Assembly: GCA_027605045.1 (NCBI GenBank)
Contig: JAQFWX010000042.1
Location: 62,001 to 126,000 of the forward strand
Source: Phallus indusiatus
Taxonomy: Eukaryota > Basidiomycota > Agaricomycetes > Phallales > Phallaceae
Direction: 5' to 3'
Length of the DNA: 64,000 nt
Shown in pieces: positions 35,792 to 45,440 of this stretch. A program made the translations under genes and the position numbers. Positions within the stretch are counted from its first letter, which is position 1, and the number at the start of each line of letters is the position of its first letter. The notes under the pieces were generated by a model, which saw only the letters and a program-made list of their open reading frames with translations, did not search any database and was not told the DNA's origin.

Positions 35792-37038
35792 GAAACGTTG
35801 AAGACGACGCTGACCTGGAGATCGTTGAGATGCTCCAGAAGAAGTACGAGAAAGAGTACGAGGAGAAACGAGCTGCATTGGCGGCAGAGAAGTTGCGGAA
35901 GCAAAAGGAGGAGGAGGAGAGAAAGGCGCGTGAAGCGGAGGAGCAGAGAAAGAAGGAAGAGGAGAAGAAAAGAGTGGAGGAAGAGAAACAACGGGAGATA
36001 GAGCGCGTTCGCGCTAAGATGATGGAGAGGTACAGGAAGGAGAACCCTGAGAAAGCAAAGGTGAGTTTTCTCTAGTTTTTTGATTTCTCGTGATCTGACT
36101 GTCACTAGTCAGTTTCGTCAGTGGGTAAATCGGCCCTAGCGTCGTCCAAACGTCCGCGGGAACCTTCTGACGACGAGAACGGCGACGATTCCGATGAAGA
36201 CGATATTCAGGAGCTCCCGCCTCCTTCCAAAAAGACAAAAACGTCGGGCCCTTCCTCCGCCTCTCGCGACGGGAGCGTCGCTATCATGGGTCTCATTCGC
36301 GAGCCCCCCTGCGAGACCTGTCGCCACAAGGAAAAGCCCTGCCATAACCAGGTTGGGCTTTCCATCAAACATTCGGTCTGTTACGAATGCAAGGTTGGCA
36401 AGATCGCTTGCCCGGACAAGGCCTCGCGAAAGGCGGAAGAGGAGCGACAAAAACAAAAAGAACAGGCCTCCAAACCGAAACCCAAACGGGTATACAGGTC
36501 TAAGGCGCGGAAAGCGTCATCGAGTACGCTGGTGGTCGAATCCGACGATGAAAATGAGGGATCGATTGCCCAGGCCATCCTGGAGGGGTCGAAGCTACTG
36601 GCTAGCGCGATTGAGAGGGCAGGTCGGAATTGCCGCGATGGACTGTCGTCCATCGCAAATGAAATTGCTATTATTGCACGCAATATGCCGTCGCAAGGTG
36701 CGACTCCTCAGCCCGAGTACAAGTCGCCAACGCCCATGAGATGGTCCCCATCGTTGGAGGGCCTTCCAGGACCCAAGACCCTGCAAGTCCATCCAGACGA
36801 TTCGGATCGGTACGTGGCGTACCATTTCGAGAAGGCGCGAATTAGGGACAAGAAGGCGCGATTGGCGAGGGAAGCCGAAGAATCGATGAGAGATGTTGAC
36901 GAAATCGGTGGAATGGGAGTTGGAAGTCCCAACGTTGATAAAGGCAAGGGAAAGGCGAGGGAAGAGAGTGGGGAAAATATAGGAGAAGGCTCCGGGGAAG
37001 AAGAAGAAGAGGGAGGAGAACAAAATCCGCAAGTATAA

Positions 37039-37321
37039 CGGACAAAAGTAGAGTAGAAAAGAAAGGACAATATCTAGTTAATATCTTGTATGTAGAATGA
37101 CCGTTGTAGAACTTAGCCAAAAAATGGCTGTACCAATATAATGTAGTTTTCTTTTGTTTTAAATTTTAACGCGAAGTAACGGAAAATGCAAAGGATAGTG
37201 AAAGAAAAATATTCCGTGAGAGAAAGAGGGAGAAAGAGAAGAAACGAAGTTAAAATCATGAAAACGGTGAAAGAACGAGCGTTGGAGAGCAAACAATCAA
37301 TACCATAACGTATCATACCAA
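37039..37321. other. spacer between the antisense gene and pol of element A
   Basis: AT-rich 283 bp where the plus-strand antisense gene and the minus-strand pol converge. It probably holds both polyadenylation regions; no coding signal is seen. Confidence 0.5.
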
Positions 37322-40300
37322 TTATGTACGGCTTATGACATTCCAATTAGGACCTGGTTTATCCGGATATTTTCTGTGAAAGTCTTCGACTAGTTCGCTA
37401 GCATTTTCGAGTTCTGTAGCGATGAGCCAAGAAGACTCTTCATCAGTTCCGTCATAACCTAGCCATTTTACCAAGTACAGTAACGGTACTGCACGACGTC
37501 GATCGATTTTAGAATCAAGTATCGACTCTATTTCATATTCGAGGTCGCCTTCAATCTCGACAGGAGCTGGAGGGTCTTGAACACGTCCAGGGATAGTATT
37601 CTCTGTATGCGGCTCGAGCATCGACAAGTGAAACACTGAATGAACTGAACGATAATCGTTAGGCAATCTAAGTGTTCTAGTAACGTCATTAGGCTTAGCA
37701 ATAATTTCAAATGGGCCTAAGTATTTTGCTGCGAGCTTTTTAGAAGGTCTTGTTGTCGAGAAGAATTCGGCTTTGACGTAGGCTTTGGTCCCTATATTAA
37801 AAAGAGGTGGTTTAGAACGACGTTCGTCTGCTGGTCCTTGATAGCGTTTTTGAGCTAGTTTGATTTGTTCCTTAAGTTCTTCATGAATTTCTTCGAGCTT
37901 GTTAACAAACGACTCTGCTCGAGAAGATGTTAGTTCAACGTTGTCGCGTATTGTGAGACTAGGGTGATATCCTTTGTTAGCGAAGAATGGAGATATACCC
38001 GTAGTAGCACTAGCTGCGTTGTTGAATGCAAATTCTGCAAGAGGAAGCAAATCGGACCAATCGTCTTGCTGGTAGTTGCAATATATGCGGATGTATTGCT
38101 CCAATGTCTGATTAGTTCTTTCCGTTTGTCCATCACCTTCGGGGTGATATCCGGAAGTGAAATGAAGGTTCATATTAAGGGCTTTGCCCAAAGAGCGAAA
38201 GAAATGAGAGACAAACTCTGAACCTCTGTCTGACGTTACATGGGATGGAACACCATGCTTCGAAAAGACATGTAAAACAAAGAGGCTGGCGAGTTGTTGC
38301 GATGAAATGGTATCGTGAGTTGGAATGAAAATAGCGTATTTCGTTAGCCGGTCAACAACGACAAGAATTGAAGTATAACCACTGGAAGCAGGTAAATGCT
38401 CAATGAAGTCCATAGAGATCGAATCCCAAGGACGTATAGGTACGGGAAGTTGTTTAAGAAATCCGTATGGTTTATGCCGCTGTGATTTACCACGAGGACA
38501 GTCGATACAAGAGCTACAAAACTCTTTAACCATATCACGAAGGTTTGGCCAGACGTATTCGCGACGTATAAGTTCAAGGGTCTTGGTCTGTCCGAAATGT
38601 CCAGATACGGGATGATCATGTTTATACTGAAGGACACGAAGTCTGAGGTCTTCAGCTGCCGGAACGAAGATACGACCATCACATCTAAGGAATCCGCGAT
38701 CATCCACAGTCCAACGAGGATTGGAACGATCGTGTAAATGAAGTTGCGCGACTGGGTCATGAGGAAGCGCAGTGAGAATGTCGTCATGAAGCTTGTTAAT
38801 GTCCATGATAATAGCGCTACGGAGAATAGGAGCATGAAGAATGGTAGCATTTAACGACACCTTTAATTGTTCTGAAGTGAAAATCGGCTTCAAATTTTGC
38901 GGGTTAACGTCGGCGTAGTCGCTTATCCCCTCTTTAAGGTAGACGTCCCATCGTCTAGTGAGAGAATCAGGTTTAGTACCCAAGCGACCAGGACGGAAAT
39001 TAATATTAAGGTTAAATTGAGATAAAAATTCGGACCATCTCGCTTGACGGCGAGTAAGTGTTTTTGTTGTAGAGAAATAAGTGAGATTTTTGTGATCCGT
39101 GAAGACGTCAACAGGAAAAGTAGATCCTTCAAGGTAATGACGCCATTTTTGAAAAGCTTCAAATATCGCGAGTAATTCTTTGTCGTGAACATCGTAATTG
39201 AGTTCTGGAGGTGAAAATGTACGGGAATGAAAAGCGATTGGGTGTAATTCGTTTGTCGCATCGTATTGTGATAATATAGCTGCGAGAGCATAGTCAGACG
39301 CGTCCGTCTCGACTATAATAGGCCGGTCTGGTACCCAGTGAGCTAACACTGGTGCAGTTGTAAAAGACTTTTTCAAAGTGTCGAATGCGCGTTGGCAATC
39401 GTCGGTCCAGTTCCAAGGTGCACCTTTACGCGTAAGTCGAGTGAGAGGTATAGTTATATGCGAGTATTGATCAATAAAACGACGATAGAAGTTTGCAAAT
39501 CCAAGAAATGATTGAATATCCTTAACTTTGCGCGGAATAGGCCAGTCAATAATCTGTTTAACTTTGCCGGTATCCATCGCAAGTCCAGATGAATCCAAAA
39601 CATATCCAAGAAACTCTACACGATCCTTATGAAATTCGCATTTCTTCGGCGACGCATATAGGTTGTGTTGCCGGAGACGTTTGAGAACTTCTTTGACGTG
39701 TTGTTTATGCGAGGAAATGTCGTCTGAGTAAATGAGGATATCATCGAGATAAACGATGACGCAATGATCGAGTAGGTCGCCTAAAATATCGTTCATGAAG
39801 CGTTGGAAAGCAGCGGGAGCGTTGGATAATCCAAACGGCATGACAAGCCATTCAAAAGATCCATAACGGGTTCTGAACGCTGTCTTCCATTCATCACCTT
39901 CCGCGATACGCACAAGGTGATATGCGTGCTTCAAATCGATCTTGGTATATATGCGGGCTTTTCGAGGAGCGTCTAGTAAATCCGAGATAAGTGGTAACGG
40001 GTACTTATCCTTTTTACTAATTTTGTTGAGTCCGCGAAAATCCACACAAAGACGTAAGGAACCATCTTTCTTTTTGACAAATAAGACTGGAGCGCCATGA
40101 GGAGAATTGGAATGGCGAATAAAACCAGTCTTCAAATTATCATCGATAAATTCTCGGAGAGATTCTAATTCAAGGGGTGAAAGAGAATAGATGGGTCCTA
40201 GAGGAGGAGTTTTGCCATCTTCGAGTTCAATCTTCAAATCGTATGATCGATGTGGCGCCAGAGTGTCGGCTTTGACACCACTAAATACGTCTGCAAATTC

Positions 40301-40918
40301 TCGGTAGTCTTCAGGTATAGGCATCTCGTTAAAGTCGGGATCCACAGCTGCGGAATAAGACTTGACTTTTGGATCGGTGACTGTTAACCGAAATACAACA
40401 GAGCCAGAAGCATTGGCTGCGTGAAGAAAAGCTGCGGCGTTAACAAGAGATACTGAAGGACGAGAAGTGGCGGTTGGAATAGCTGAGGCATTTCGCGTGT
40501 TTGATTGAGTAGCGGAAAAGGACGATTCGGCCTTGTCAGAAGATAATCATATGTTGTCTGGGAATTTGATACTGCCCAATACCCAGTTAATCGACGGATT
40601 ATAGCGGGTGAGCCAGTCGTATCCTAAGACGAAATCACAATTAGCTTCCAACTTCGTAACGAGAAAAGAAATCGATAAAGTGTCACTACTAGGAAAAGTT
40701 ACATTTAAAACTATCTTCCGAGTGATAAAAGAATTTGTAGTCCCATCAATAAGAAATAAAGGAATAGGGTCGATGGTCTGAAAAGGAAGGGCATATTTAT
40801 CTACTATTTTTTCATTTATAAAACAGTGCGTCGATCCCGAGTCGACCATGCACTTAAAAGGAGAAGGAGAAAAAGGAACAGAAAGAGGAATCATAAAAGA
40901 ATCAGAAAAAACAGGCAT
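37322..40918 (-). pseudogene. element A pol with one in-frame TGA
   Basis: The frame covers an aspartic protease with DSGSTHCF (from 40918), a TGA at 40547-40549, then an uninterrupted 1007-codon run (40345-37322; the frame is open from 40546). That run holds reverse transcriptase (YLDD), RNase H (TDHKNLTYF), integrase (HVTSDRGSEF, GQTERTNQTLEQ) and a C-terminal chromodomain (YLVKWLGYDGTDEESSW). The frame is the same on both sides of the TGA, so this is a single nonsense change rather than a designed boundary. Upstream, the frame stays open to the end of gag, fitting a Gag-Pol fusion made by -1 frameshifting. An alternative reading, in which the TGA separates two natural proteins, is less likely. 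Confidence 0.9.
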
Positions 40919-40992
40919 AGACCGTAAAACTACTTTACTAGTACCACCGACTACGGCTACGTTGGCGCGTACTGAACCTTCCCGACTATCAT

Positions 40993-41004
40993 CTAGTTTT
41001 TGGA
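40993..41004 (-). promoter_or_regulatory. element A gag/pol -1 frameshift site
   Basis: The last gag codons read TCC AAA AAC TAG on the minus strand. Sliding back one base reads CAA AAA CTA and enters the open pol frame. The run C-AAA-AAC resembles the classic A-AAA-AAC slippery site and lies immediately before the gag stop. Confidence 0.6.
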
Positions 41005-42957
41005 TGCACTAGACCCAGGTTGAGCTGAGTCAGTGACTGTAGGTTGGGACTTAGAGTCCACAGGAGTACGTATGACGGGAGGTGCACTTCGAGACGTGTT
41101 GTTACTGTTCCGACCTCCGCCGTTGTTGAAGGTTCGACGACCACGAGGTTGGTTGGCAGCAGTCGTAGCTGGAGGGTTAGTTCGACGGTTTCTAGGGCAT
41201 TCGCGAGACATATGGCCACGTTGACGACAGATAAAGCACAATTGTTGATCAAGACGACGTTGTCGTTCGGCAGCAGACAAGGGAGTCGAACCAGAGTTCC
41301 TATTGTTGGAGTTGTTGCTGTTAGAGGTACGACTATTGTTACCGAAGCGACTAGGAATGGGAGCCCGATCAGGCCTATAATTTCTAAAGTTCGTGCCACG
41401 CCAAATGTTTCCACGTATCGGACGATTGTTTTGTGAGTTCCGATGGTTGTTGTTTGAGTTGGAGCTCGACGACGAATTGTTGTTACGAGAACGATTGTCG
41501 GAAGAGGACGATGACGATTGTTGGGACTTTTTCCGACCTTCATATTCCCAATAATGTGCGTCAAACTCTTGAACGGCTATCCTCAACGCTGCATAAGTAG
41601 ACGTGTCGCGATCCGAGTTATATATGCGGTCGACAAGACGTCTAGGCAGTTTCTCCCATAAAATCCGACGGAGAGAACTGGCGTTGAAGTTAGTGCGCGT
41701 AGCATACTTGGTGAACTGAACAAAGAAATTGGACGCTTTCATACTGTCGGAAAACGTCAGGCGCATTAACGCCTTTTCAGCATCATCCTCAGGAGAGAAC
41801 GAGCCGAAGGCCTGAGTGAGGGTTTCGATGAAAGATTCCCAATTGGTAAAGAACGGGTAGTCTTGAAGATCTTCATCACCAGACTCAAGGAATGGTTGAA
41901 AGAAACTAAGAGCAGTGCCGCGAAGAAAAGAGAGAGCATAGAAGATACGTTGCCAGTCCAAACTAAAGTCAGCTGGACGAGCACGAAAGACGAGATGACA
42001 TTGAGTAAAAAAGTTAGCAATTTTGTCCGGGTCCGTTCCGTCAAACGTTTCTGGTTCCTTGACGGTAGCACGGGAACGAGAGACGTTGAGTTGAGCAGTC
42101 TGAATCGACTGTTGGCTGGAGAGGAGAGCGGCGATGTTACGAAATACTTCACGAATTTCGTCCATGGAGATGGTGTTGCGACGACGCGGATCAGGAATAA
42201 AATCACCTTCGTCGTCGTTGTCGTCTCCAAAGTCGTCAGGAGGACCACCACCTGGGGGTCCACCATCACCACCACCACCAATACCACCATCACCGGGACC
42301 TGCAGAGGGAATGCCAGGGACAGAGGCATCATGTGGACCATCAGAGTCGTGGTTGTCCGGATCTCCATCGCCTGGAGGGTCTCCACCGTTTCCGCCAGAA
42401 CCAGATGCTTGCGGCAAAGGTGTACGAGGAGGTTCTTCGTCTTTAACTTCTTCAATCTTGGGCATCTGAGAAGTTTGACGACGAACAGGAGGAGGAGGGT
42501 TCTGGACAGGGTTGGCGCTAGGAGGAGGTGTAGCCAACACCGTAGGAGTAGGAGACGCTGAGATGCGAGGTCGAATAGGAGGGGGAGGTAAGGAAGAAGA
42601 ACGAGTCGGACCATAGTACGTAGGAATATTGAGATCAGTAGCAAACGTTTCGATAGGATAAGGCAAGTTAATTATACCGGGAACGTGTGCGCCAGACCTT
42701 GCGCCCATTTCACGTTCGTAAGACAACGAACGTTGACGCTGAGTCGGCATCAAACTGCGCAGAGGAGAGGTTATCACAGAGGGATTGACGATTTCTGCGA
42801 GTTGGTTGAGCTGGGCAGTTCGATTGAGTTGACAACGTTCATTCCGGGATTGCCTATCACGACGTTGATCTTCAATAACCGATTCGCGAGTAGCTGGAGA
42901 CAGCGAGATTAAACGCTGCGCATATACTCGAGTGTGAGATTGTTGTGTAGAAGACAT
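40993..42957 (-). CDS. element A gag
   Basis: 654-residue Gag beginning at an ATG preceded by the leader from the 5' LTR. The N-terminal half is Pro/Ser-rich with a Gly/Asp-rich acidic tract (about 195-270). The gag core follows, then an Asn/Ser/Arg-rich low-complexity stretch (about 480-560) and one CCHC knuckle (CFICRQRGHMSREC, from about 574). It is much longer and of different composition from the gag of the B elements, so the two families are distinct. Confidence 0.95.
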   Translation of the reverse strand: MSSTQQSHTRVYAQRLISLSPATRESVIEDQRRDRQSRNERCQLNRTAQLNQLAEIVNPSVITSPLRSLMPTQRQRSLSYEREMGARSGAHVPGIINLPYPIETFATDLNIPTYYGPTRSSSLPPPPIRPRISASPTPTVLATPPPSANPVQNPPPPVRRQTSQMPKIEEVKDEEPPRTPLPQASGSGGNGGDPPGDGDPDNHDSDGPHDASVPGIPSAGPGDGGIGGGGDGGPPGGGPPDDFGDDNDDEGDFIPDPRRRNTISMDEIREVFRNIAALLSSQQSIQTAQLNVSRSRATVKEPETFDGTDPDKIANFFTQCHLVFRARPADFSLDWQRIFYALSFLRGTALSFFQPFLESGDEDLQDYPFFTNWESFIETLTQAFGSFSPEDDAEKALMRLTFSDSMKASNFFVQFTKYATRTNFNASSLRRILWEKLPRRLVDRIYNSDRDTSTYAALRIAVQEFDAHYWEYEGRKKSQQSSSSSSDNRSRNNNSSSSSNSNNNHRNSQNNRPIRGNIWRGTNFRNYRPDRAPIPSRFGNNSRTSNSNNSNNRNSGSTPLSAAERQRRLDQQLCFICRQRGHMSRECPRNRRTNPPATTAANQPRGRRTFNNGGGRNSNNTSRSAPPVIRTPVDSKSQPTVTDSAQPGSSASKN

Positions 42958-43022
42958 GATGAAAGAAAGAAAAGATATAACCGAGACGTAAAGTGTGCGA
43001 TAAAAAGAAGAGCTGCCGGGTG

Positions 43023-43033
43023 AGACTTAATAT
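43023..43033 (-). other. element A self-primer binding site (Tf1 type)
   Basis: On the minus strand ATATTAAGTCT lies 2 nt (GT) past the 5' LTR. It is the exact reverse complement of AGACTTAATAT inside the LTR (minus strand 43453 to 43443). The match is exactly 11 nt, as in the B elements although the sequence is unrelated. Confidence 0.75.
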
Positions 43034-43035
43034 AC

Positions 43036-43902
43036 TGTCAAGTACCGATATCCGGGAACGGTAATAGATACTGTAATGTATTTTAGTCGCTGAGTATAAC
43101 ACCAATAACTGTCACCGTTGGTTGACGACAATCAGGACTTGGCCTCAACCTATAAGAGGTTGTGCCGCGACAGTCTTCTTCAGGGTTTGTCCTGACGTTC
43201 GTCACGAGCGTCGAGTTCGTCAAGGACGTTACGGATATGTGCGTTCCGAGCTTCGAGAGTCGCGAGCTGTATCTCGTATTGAATGATATCAAGCTCAACG
43301 ATAATGAAGAAAGCTTTGAGATGTAACTCTCGACAACGACGGATGGCTTCCGTCGTTGCAAGTCTCGAGGAACGATCTCGACGTTCAATGATGAAGAGAG
43401 TAAGAGAAAAGAGAGTTTTATAGAGATATCGAACTACGTTCGATATTAAGTCTGAAGAACTATCTACGTGTATGCTAGGGTTTATATATACGTCAGATAA
43501 ATAATTCTAGCTCAGTTCGAAATAGATTCCGAACTAGAGAAATGTAAACAAGTCGTGAGATTCGTAAGTTACATCAATATATGCAGGGTATGATGTCTCA
43601 TGTGATGAACATGAGGTGTGCAGGGATAAGAGCTGTGCATACATGGACCTACGTTCGTCATCTATGATCTCATAACCGGAACGTGCGTGGAATATTCTAG
43701 AAAGGCCTTTCCGCGGGTGTTCCAGGAGTTAAGAGAGACGGGTACGTCTCTATTCGAGTTGCGAGGTAAATTGAGATGACTGAACGCGAAGGTCATATCG
43801 TGAGTGACATAAGCGAGATAAGATTACGGAGATAAACGGTAAATGATCGGATATGAATTACGTAACGTTACCGGAAGTGATGTCATGAATCGGATCATGA
43901 CA
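43036..43902 (-). repeat. element A 5' LTR
   Basis: 867 bp, TGTCA...TGACA ends, pairing with the 3' LTR at 22033-22898 and followed by the target duplication CTTAT (43903-43907). The open frame inside it (about 43388-43083) has no ATG and is not considered a gene. Confidence 0.95.
43443..43490 (-). promoter_or_regulatory. element A TATA box and predicted RNA 5' end
   Basis: On the minus strand TATATATAAA (43490 to 43481) has its TATAAA 33 nt upstream of 43453, where the 11-nt self-primer segment begins. The spacing equals that in the B elements and marks 43453 as the likely transcription start. Confidence 0.65.
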
Positions 43903-43914
43903 CTTATTGGAATA

Positions 43915-43932
43915 ACACACACACACACACAC
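43915..43932. repeat. (AC)9 microsatellite
   Basis: Eighteen bases of alternating AC, 8 bp outside the right-hand target duplication of element A. Confidence 0.9.
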
Positions 43933-44269
43933 TTCTCATTCCATTTTGCCTGTTATCTCACAAAAACGTTCCACCCTGTTCTCAACACCGTCTTCTACCG
44001 GCCTCGCTGTATATAATTCAAAGGAGCCTTTGATACCCTAGAAAACAGCCTTTTTCCCTCTCTCGTGCTGTCTGACTGGGAGACTCAAATTAGCTCAGAC
44101 ACGAAATAAAATTCTCTTTTTCTCCCTCAGATATCCCCATAGACCTTCACATTCGATGACTGGTTCCCTTTTCCTTCCTGGCCCTGCTACACTCCTGGCG
44201 CTCTCGCATCAATATTGCCACCTAATCAAGAGTGAGGAAACCCGCAGAGAATGCTCCTAAGCGTAAATA

Positions 44270-44545
44270 AATAGCCTGAACAAATATCTTTCTTGATCTT
44301 AACGCCCGAAAACCTTTTGGCAAGATGACGACGAAGCACTTAAGGCCTTTGGTGTCTTGGTGATAACCGGTTCTACAATTTATATCTTCTCGTTTGATTG
44401 AGCCTGCTTTCATGATTTTGAAATATGGGGTAGATCCTTTTCCTTGCCAAGCCACACCAGTTTTTTTATCAAAGGTTTCTGGCTCAGGGACTAAGAATGC
44501 CAAACAAATGGAGCTATTATACCGTCTATATCAATAGGCTCACAT
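44270..44545 (+). pseudogene. degenerate relic of an MFS monocarboxylate-transporter-like gene
   Basis: This stretch lines up by eye with exons 3 and 4 of the two intact paralogues (45.4 and 55.7 kb). Examples are the segment reading DEALKAFGVLVITGSTIYIFS (in parts) against DEGYLRPLLLTGSAIYIFS, and LAKPHQFFYQRFLAQG against FAKPHHFYQVFLAQG. Then comes a piece matching the LIYVPAISI region at nucleotide level. It has frameshifts, a shortened intron and no start or flanking exons. It is an old, partial third copy. Element A inserted about 370 bp to its left. Confidence 0.75.
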
Positions 44546-45349
44546 TCAGCTGGTGTCTAGAATGACTCTGAAAAAAGAAGCGTTTGAATTACTAAGAGCC
44601 GTAGTTTTGATCCAATCATCTTCCCACTTCACATTTCTAGGAAACAGAGTTATTCATTGTGAATTAATATTGCTTGTTGTAATCAATTCTTACTCACCCT
44701 TGGTGTAGGGGTCCGCCGTCCAAGACGACCCTAATTATGCAATACATTGTTTCGCAACTTTTAGCATCCGGAAGTATAGGTAGGACCGGGTTAGAAACAA
44801 GTGGGAACCAAGAGACTCCGTGACATGTGACGTGTGGAATGTGACATTGAGTCACACTCCCGTGGCGCGTGGCGCGACCACCATGCGTGCAGCGACGTGA
44901 ATATGGGTTGTGGGCCGTCTCCTCTCACCCAGTTTCGTTTATCTTTGGAAATATGCACGCCTCATCTCATATACACAATATCTCTTTACTGTGGGGTTAT
45001 TATGAGTATATATCAGCCATATTCGAACAAATCATCTCCGACTTCTCGTCGTACCTCCGGATTTCCTCGGTGTTAGGGATATGCCATCACTCAGCCTACC
45101 AGACGGAAAAGGATGCGAAAAGCCATGTGGGAGGTTGGAGGTCAGCAGGCCTTTTCTCCATTAAGATTATATCAAGTATCCTGTTAATACCCTTAAACCT
45201 GTAAGCATGATTCGGTCGACTGAGTCCTATATTTAATGAGCTTTGGATTTGTACAGTGAAACAAAATACATACTACCAAATTATTATTAGTATTCCAAAC
45301 CCAAGAAAAAAGCGCCTCAGAGCTCCACCTATTCAGGGAGTTGACATCT

Positions 45350-45366
45350 ACGGGCTTGTTCGGGCT
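45350..45366 (+). promoter_or_regulatory. 17-bp element shared with the paralogue's 5' flank
   Basis: ACGGGCTTGTTCGGGCT lies 75 bp ahead of the ATG. The identical 17 bp lie 65 bp ahead of the ATG of the second copy (55614-55630), while the flanking sequence has diverged. It is probably a shared promoter or leader element. Confidence 0.5.
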
Positions 45367-45440
45367 TCATTATTAACCGTTTCTTTACTTAAGCCACGAA
45401 TCGAATCTCCGTGCCCCACGTCTACTGAACGACTATTAGC

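Larger units (their letters stand above)
23195..37038 (+). pseudogene. antisense gene carried by element A (coiled coil + Zn2Cys6-like), split by element B1
   Basis: The gene runs on the plus strand inside element A, opposite to gag and pol. Its exon 1 is 23195-23341 continued at 35797-36060. The 12.45-kb element B1 and its GAAAC duplication sit exactly between two codons. Exon 2 is 36109-37038, after a 48-nt GT-AG intron. Without B1 the frame gives 446 residues with no stop. About residues 60-137 are an almost pure Glu/Lys/Arg coiled coil. Near 151-181 are basic nuclear-signal-like runs within an acidic patch. Residues 205-238 follow C-x2-C-x6-C-x12-C-x2-C-x6-C, the spacing of fungal Zn2Cys6 DNA-binding clusters. 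The C-terminus is acidic. The function is unknown; a nuclear DNA-binding role is inference. Antisense genes between pol and the 3' LTR are known in plant elements such as RIRE2 and Grande. Confidence 0.85.
22033..43902 (-). mobile_element. element A: Ty3/Gypsy chromodomain LTR retrotransposon with nested insertions
   Basis: The element is bounded by two nearly identical LTRs (22033-22898 and 43036-43902) that begin TGTCA and end TGACA, and by the 5-bp duplication CTTAT (22028-22032 and 43903-43907). It reads on the minus strand: 5' LTR, primer site, gag (42957-40993), pol (to 37322), then a non-gag/pol region holding a plus-strand (antisense) gene, a polypurine tract and the 3' LTR. By eye the LTRs differ by one substitution and one single-base indel in about 866 positions, so insertion was recent. 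Without the two nested elements (12.45 kb inserted between 23342 and 35791, plus its target duplication) A would be about 9.4 kb. One in-frame TGA in pol suggests this copy is inactive. Confidence 0.95.

Noticed and set aside
41766..42644. Long open frames overlapping gag of element A (minus 41766-42644, plus 41863-42561)
   Set aside because: They are in other frames or the other strand over the compositionally biased part of gag and show low-complexity sequence without domains.
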